Below the pieces are notes generated by a model. That model ran no database searches. It had not been told where the DNA came from and worked only from the letters and a program-made list of their open reading frames with translations. A program made the translations under genes and the position numbers. A DNA stretch of 64,000 nt from MPNO01 sp965205995. Its GTDB lineage: Bacteria; Pseudomonadota; Alphaproteobacteria; MPNO01. This document shows positions 61,814-64,000 of this stretch, in pieces; within the stretch, counting starts at the first letter, position 1; every line of letters starts with the position of its first letter. The stretch covers positions 992,001 through 1,056,000 of the forward strand of contig OZ242200.1 of the NCBI GenBank assembly GCA_965205995.1, in the 5' to 3' direction.

Positions 61814-62344
61814 TCACGCAAGAGGCGGGGCCGAAAACCGGGATTGAGCGCGGATCTGGCGCCGGTCGCAGCAACGGCCCACCCGGTTGAAGCGGAACCC
61901 GATAGGCTTTGCCGGTGGGGACCTGCTGCCGGGGACGTGGGCGGCGCTCGATGCGGATACTTCACCCGACGAAGGCGCCGAGATCGGCGAATCGACCGCG
62001 AGCAGGGCCGCGATGAAGGGGATGACCTCGCACGAGCAGAAGGGGGCGAGGCCTCCGAGGAGCGCCGCCAGCACGATCATGCGGGTCTCGCGACCCTCGA
62101 AGGCGCGCGCGACCAGCGCCGTCGCCCCGGTCGCCTTGAGGCCGGCAATGAGCGCGACCGCCGCAACGACATAAGGCAGCGTTCCCGCAAACCCGCCCAG
62201 AGCGGTGCGCAGGATGCCGGCGAGGCCCGGCAGGTCGAGGGCCGCCACGGCGAGGGGGATCGCGAGGATGAACCCCCACACCGACACCGCGCCCATGAAC
62301 CCGGTACGCAGCCCGCCGATACCGCGAACTACCAGTTCCGTCAC
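61814..62344 (-). pseudogene. truncated permease (ArsP/YraQ-like, DUF318 family), coupled to an ArsR regulator
   Basis: Residues 1 to about 125 form a typical start of a DUF318 permease, with hydrophobic helices (TGFMGAVSVWGFILAIPLAVAAL, GTLPYVVAAVALIAGLKATG) and the pore motif LAPFCSCEVIPFIAALLAV. After that, the frame reads SPISAPSSGEVSASSAAH and a hydrophilic tail unlike the family, so the second half of the transporter is missing. No other frame in 61784-61960 restores it. GTG 62344 overlaps the arsR stop (GTGA). A remnant of a metal or metalloid export operon is likely. Confidence 0.7.
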
Positions 62345-62718
62345 GGCGCCTCGCTCCGCAGCGCGGCGAGCGCGGCCAGCGCCTGGCGCGACGGTCCGGC
62401 ATCGACGCAGCATTCGTCGAGCAGAAAGGCCGCCAGGGCCTCGATATGCCGGTAGGCAGCGCGGCTGACCACGGCGCGGCCATCGCGCTCCTGCGCCACC
62501 AGCCCGCCCGCCGCAAGGGACCGGAGATGATGGGCGAGTGTCGAGGCCGGCAAGCCGGAGCGCTGCTGGATCTGCCCGACGGCGAGTCCCTCGTCGCCGG
62601 CGCGGACCAGCAGGCGAAGCACCGCAAGCCTCGGTTCGGATCCGCAGGCGCCGAATCCCCGTGCCGCCTCCTCGATGGAGAGTGCGAGGTTGGGTATGGT
62701 GCTGTGCTTTGTTTCCAT
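62341..62718 (-). CDS. ArsR/SmtB family transcriptional regulator
   Basis: A 125-residue winged helix-turn-helix repressor. FGACGSEPRLAVLRLLVRAGDEGLAVGQIQQRSGLPASTLAHHLRSL (about 23-69) contains the recognition helix. The C-terminal half has a pair of cysteines, LDECCVD, which may sense a metal or metalloid, though the standard ArsR metal site ELCVCDL is absent. It should repress its own operon, including the now-truncated permease. A small inverted repeat lies right before its ATG. Confidence 0.88.
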   Translation of the reverse strand: METKHSTIPNLALSIEEAARGFGACGSEPRLAVLRLLVRAGDEGLAVGQIQQRSGLPASTLAHHLRSLAAGGLVAQERDGRAVVSRAAYRHIEALAAFLLDECCVDAGPSRQALAALAALRSEAP

Positions 62719-62738
62719 ATAACTAGAGAAATAGTTGT
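62719..62738 (-). promoter_or_regulatory. candidate ArsR operator
   Basis: ATAACTA-(6)-TAGTTGT, with perfect core arms AACTA (62721-62725) and TAGTT (62732-62736), sits two bases before the arsR ATG. It is AT-rich compared with its flanks. Position and symmetry fit self-repression by the regulator next to it. Confidence 0.5.
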
Positions 62739-62770
62739 TTTAGCCGGATGTCAACATCGGCGCTCGCCCG

Positions 62771-62890
62771 CCCTTCGATACGCCCCTTCGGGGCTACTCG
62801 GGGTGAGGGTGGACGTGGCAAGAAAAATTTCCTCATCCCGAGTAGGCGCGCAAGCGCCGTATCGAGAGCCTGCCCTGAGCTTGTCGAAGG
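62771..62890. repeat. nested inverted-repeat intergenic element, copy 2
   Basis: Left outer arm CCCTTCGATACGCCCCTTCG (62771-62790). Inner arms are CTACTCGGGGTGAGG (62794-62808) and CCTCATCCCGAGTAG (62831-62845). The right part has a variant GCCGTATCGAGAGCC and a further block CCTGAGCTTGTCGAAGGGG. It is the same element as 6911-7027, with changed bases that keep the inner stem paired. It fills the gap between arsR and the molybdopterin subunit. Confidence 0.75.
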
Positions 62891-62902
62891 GGATGCCCCC
62901 GG

Positions 62903-64000
62903 CTACGCCACCCGGCCGAGCGCCCTGAGGATGGTCTCCGGCGTGATCGGGTGTTCCCTCACCCGCGCGCCGAAGGGCCTGAGCGCGTCGTTGATCGCGT
63001 TCATCACCGCCGATGGCGCGCCGCCGACGCCGGATTCGCCGACGCCCTTGGCGCCGAGCTCGGATTCGGCGGTCGGCGTCTGGACGTGGGCGACGTCGAT
63101 ATCCGGCATTTCGAGCGCCATCGGGGTCAAATAGTCGACCATCGTGCCGTTCACCAGCTGGGCGTTCTCGTCGTAGATGCAGTGCTCGTAGAGCCCGCCG
63201 CCGATGCCCTGGACGGCGCCGCCGCGGACCTGCTCGTCGGCCAGCAGCGGGTTGATCACCCGGCCGCAATCCTCCACCACCCAGTGGTTCAGCAGCCGCA
63301 CCATGCCGGTCTCGACATCGACCTCGACATGCGAGGCATGCGCGCCGTTGGTGAAGATGTAGATCCTGTCGCGCAGCCGGAAATGCCGCGTCTGGGTGAG
63401 CTCGGGCTGGACGTCGTTGGGCAGCTCGCCGAGCTGGAAATGGCCGATCCGGCCGATCTCGGCGAGCGGGATCCGGGACGTGTCGCCGCCGGCATCGACC
63501 ACCTCGCCGCCCGCCACGTCGAGCCGGTCGGGCGCGGTCTGCAAGAGCGCGCCGGCGAGCCTGAGGATCTCCTGGCGCAGCGCGCGCCCGGCGAGCCAGG
63601 TCGCCTCGCCGCCGATCGCCGTCGCCCGGCTGGCATAGGTGCCGCCGCCATAGGGCACCGCGTCGGTGTCGCCGGAGATCACGCGGACCCGCTCGATCGG
63701 GACGCCGATGGCGGTCGCCGCGATCTGGCGCACGACGGCGTCCGCCCCCTGCCCCTGCTCGGTGACGCCGACGGCGCACAGCACGCCGCCGCCCGGGTCC
63801 AGGCTCATCGTGCAGGCGTCCTGCGAGGCGATGGGCGCCTTGCCGGCGCCGTAATAGCCTTCCGGCCCGGGCGCCGTCCCCTTGATGAACGAACACACGC
63901 CGATGCCGCGCCAGATCCCGTCTTTGCGCAGCGCCTCCTGCTCGGCGCGGAGCTCCCGGTAGCCGATCCGCTCGACCAGCTGTTCGAGGCAGGCCTGGTG
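62903..64000 (-). CDS. xanthine dehydrogenase family protein, molybdopterin-binding subunit (3' part; start beyond window)
   Basis: At least 365 residues of the large, C-terminal part of an XDH/aldehyde oxidase/CoxL-type Mo-subunit. The frame runs open to the window edge (LVERIGYRELRAEQEAL...), so the 5' end is missing. Visible: GVCSFIKGTAPGPEGYYG, VGVTEQGQGADAVVRQIAAT, ISGDTDAVPYGGGTYASRAT, LLNHWVVEDCGRVINPLLADEQVRGGAVQGIGGGLYE, and the C-terminal KGVGESGVGGAPSAVMNAI with the catalytic glutamate (GE). The FAD and Fe-S subunits should lie further along. It hydroxylates a substrate with water; the substrate is unknown. Confidence 0.9.
   Translation of the reverse strand, partial: HQACLEQLVERIGYRELRAEQEALRKDGIWRGIGVCSFIKGTAPGPEGYYGAGKAPIASQDACTMSLDPGGGVLCAVGVTEQGQGADAVVRQIAATAIGVPIERVRVISGDTDAVPYGGGTYASRATAIGGEATWLAGRALRQEILRLAGALLQTAPDRLDVAGGEVVDAGGDTSRIPLAEIGRIGHFQLGELPNDVQPELTQTRHFRLRDRIYIFTNGAHASHVEVDVETGMVRLLNHWVVEDCGRVINPLLADEQVRGGAVQGIGGGLYEHCIYDENAQLVNGTMVDYLTPMALEMPDIDVAHVQTPTAESELGAKGVGESGVGGAPSAVMNAINDALRPFGARVREHPITPETILRALGRVA

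Overview
The window is GC-rich, almost fully coding bacterial chromosome with an alphaproteobacterial character. The signs are gene order and gene types: dprA-topA-rnr-rpmG, purM-purN, a DUF2066 protein with a CDP-alcohol phosphatidyltransferase, an AI-2E permease and a short Hda protein, holC-pepA, surA-pdxA-rsmA, gmk-yicC, mltG-fabF-acpP-fabG-fabD, rpsF-rpsR-DUF2232-rplI, a gatCAB transamidosome set, and a tiny COX4-type protein. I cannot name the genus. The mix of CoA-transferase, enoyl-CoA hydratases, TRAP transporter, LLM oxidoreductase and a xanthine-dehydrogenase-type subunit suggests a free-living or host-associated heterotroph.

Region 1 (1-16 kb): an amidase; tRNA-Ala(CGC) with its promoter and a bidirectional terminator; yggT-folD; a minus operon rlmN-argG-EamA exporter; a probable di-iron ferritin-like protein; a PEP-mutase-family lyase, a VOC protein, a Nu-class GST; gatC-gatA-(small membrane protein)-gatB with stop/start overlaps; ruvX; a cupin; and a divergent pair of an LLM flavin oxidoreductase and a flavin-reductase-like protein. 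Two kinds of palindromic intergenic repeat lie here; one recurs at 62.8 kb.

Region 2 (16-48 kb) is the housekeeping core: plsY, dprA, topA, rnr, rpmG, aspS, rnd, hda, perM-like, CDP-alcohol transferase, DUF2066, purM, purN, ndk, holC, pepA, surA, pdxA, rsmA, gmk, yicC, rmuC, mltG, fabF, acpP, fabG, fabD, rpsF, rpsR, DUF2232, rplI, nadK. It has oddities: rnd carries a single-base frameshift, rpsF has two one-base deletions in a 21-bp tandem repeat encoding its tail, purM has no standard start before its conserved N-terminus, and RNase R lacks its usual N-terminal helix-turn-helix domain.

Region 3 (48-64 kb) is accessory catabolism: an FAD oxidoreductase, two crotonase-family genes and a CaiB-type CoA-transferase, a phosphotransferase directly behind a TPP riboswitch (a candidate thiamine kinase), an FAD monooxygenase, three core-MetE-like zinc methyltransferase paralogues, a complete TRAP transporter (dctM/dctQ/dctP types), an ArsR-type regulator coupled to a truncated permease, and the 3' part of a molybdopterin-binding dehydrogenase subunit cut by the window edge. 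There is no CRISPR array, insertion sequence or rRNA. No gene-free stretch exceeds 300 bases except 1383-1682, which holds the tRNA, its terminator and its promoter. The most interesting leads are the TPP-riboswitch phosphotransferase whose only early start codon is inside the aptamer, the trio of core-MetE paralogues, the di-iron ferritin-like orphan, and a perfect 22-bp palindrome before acpP.
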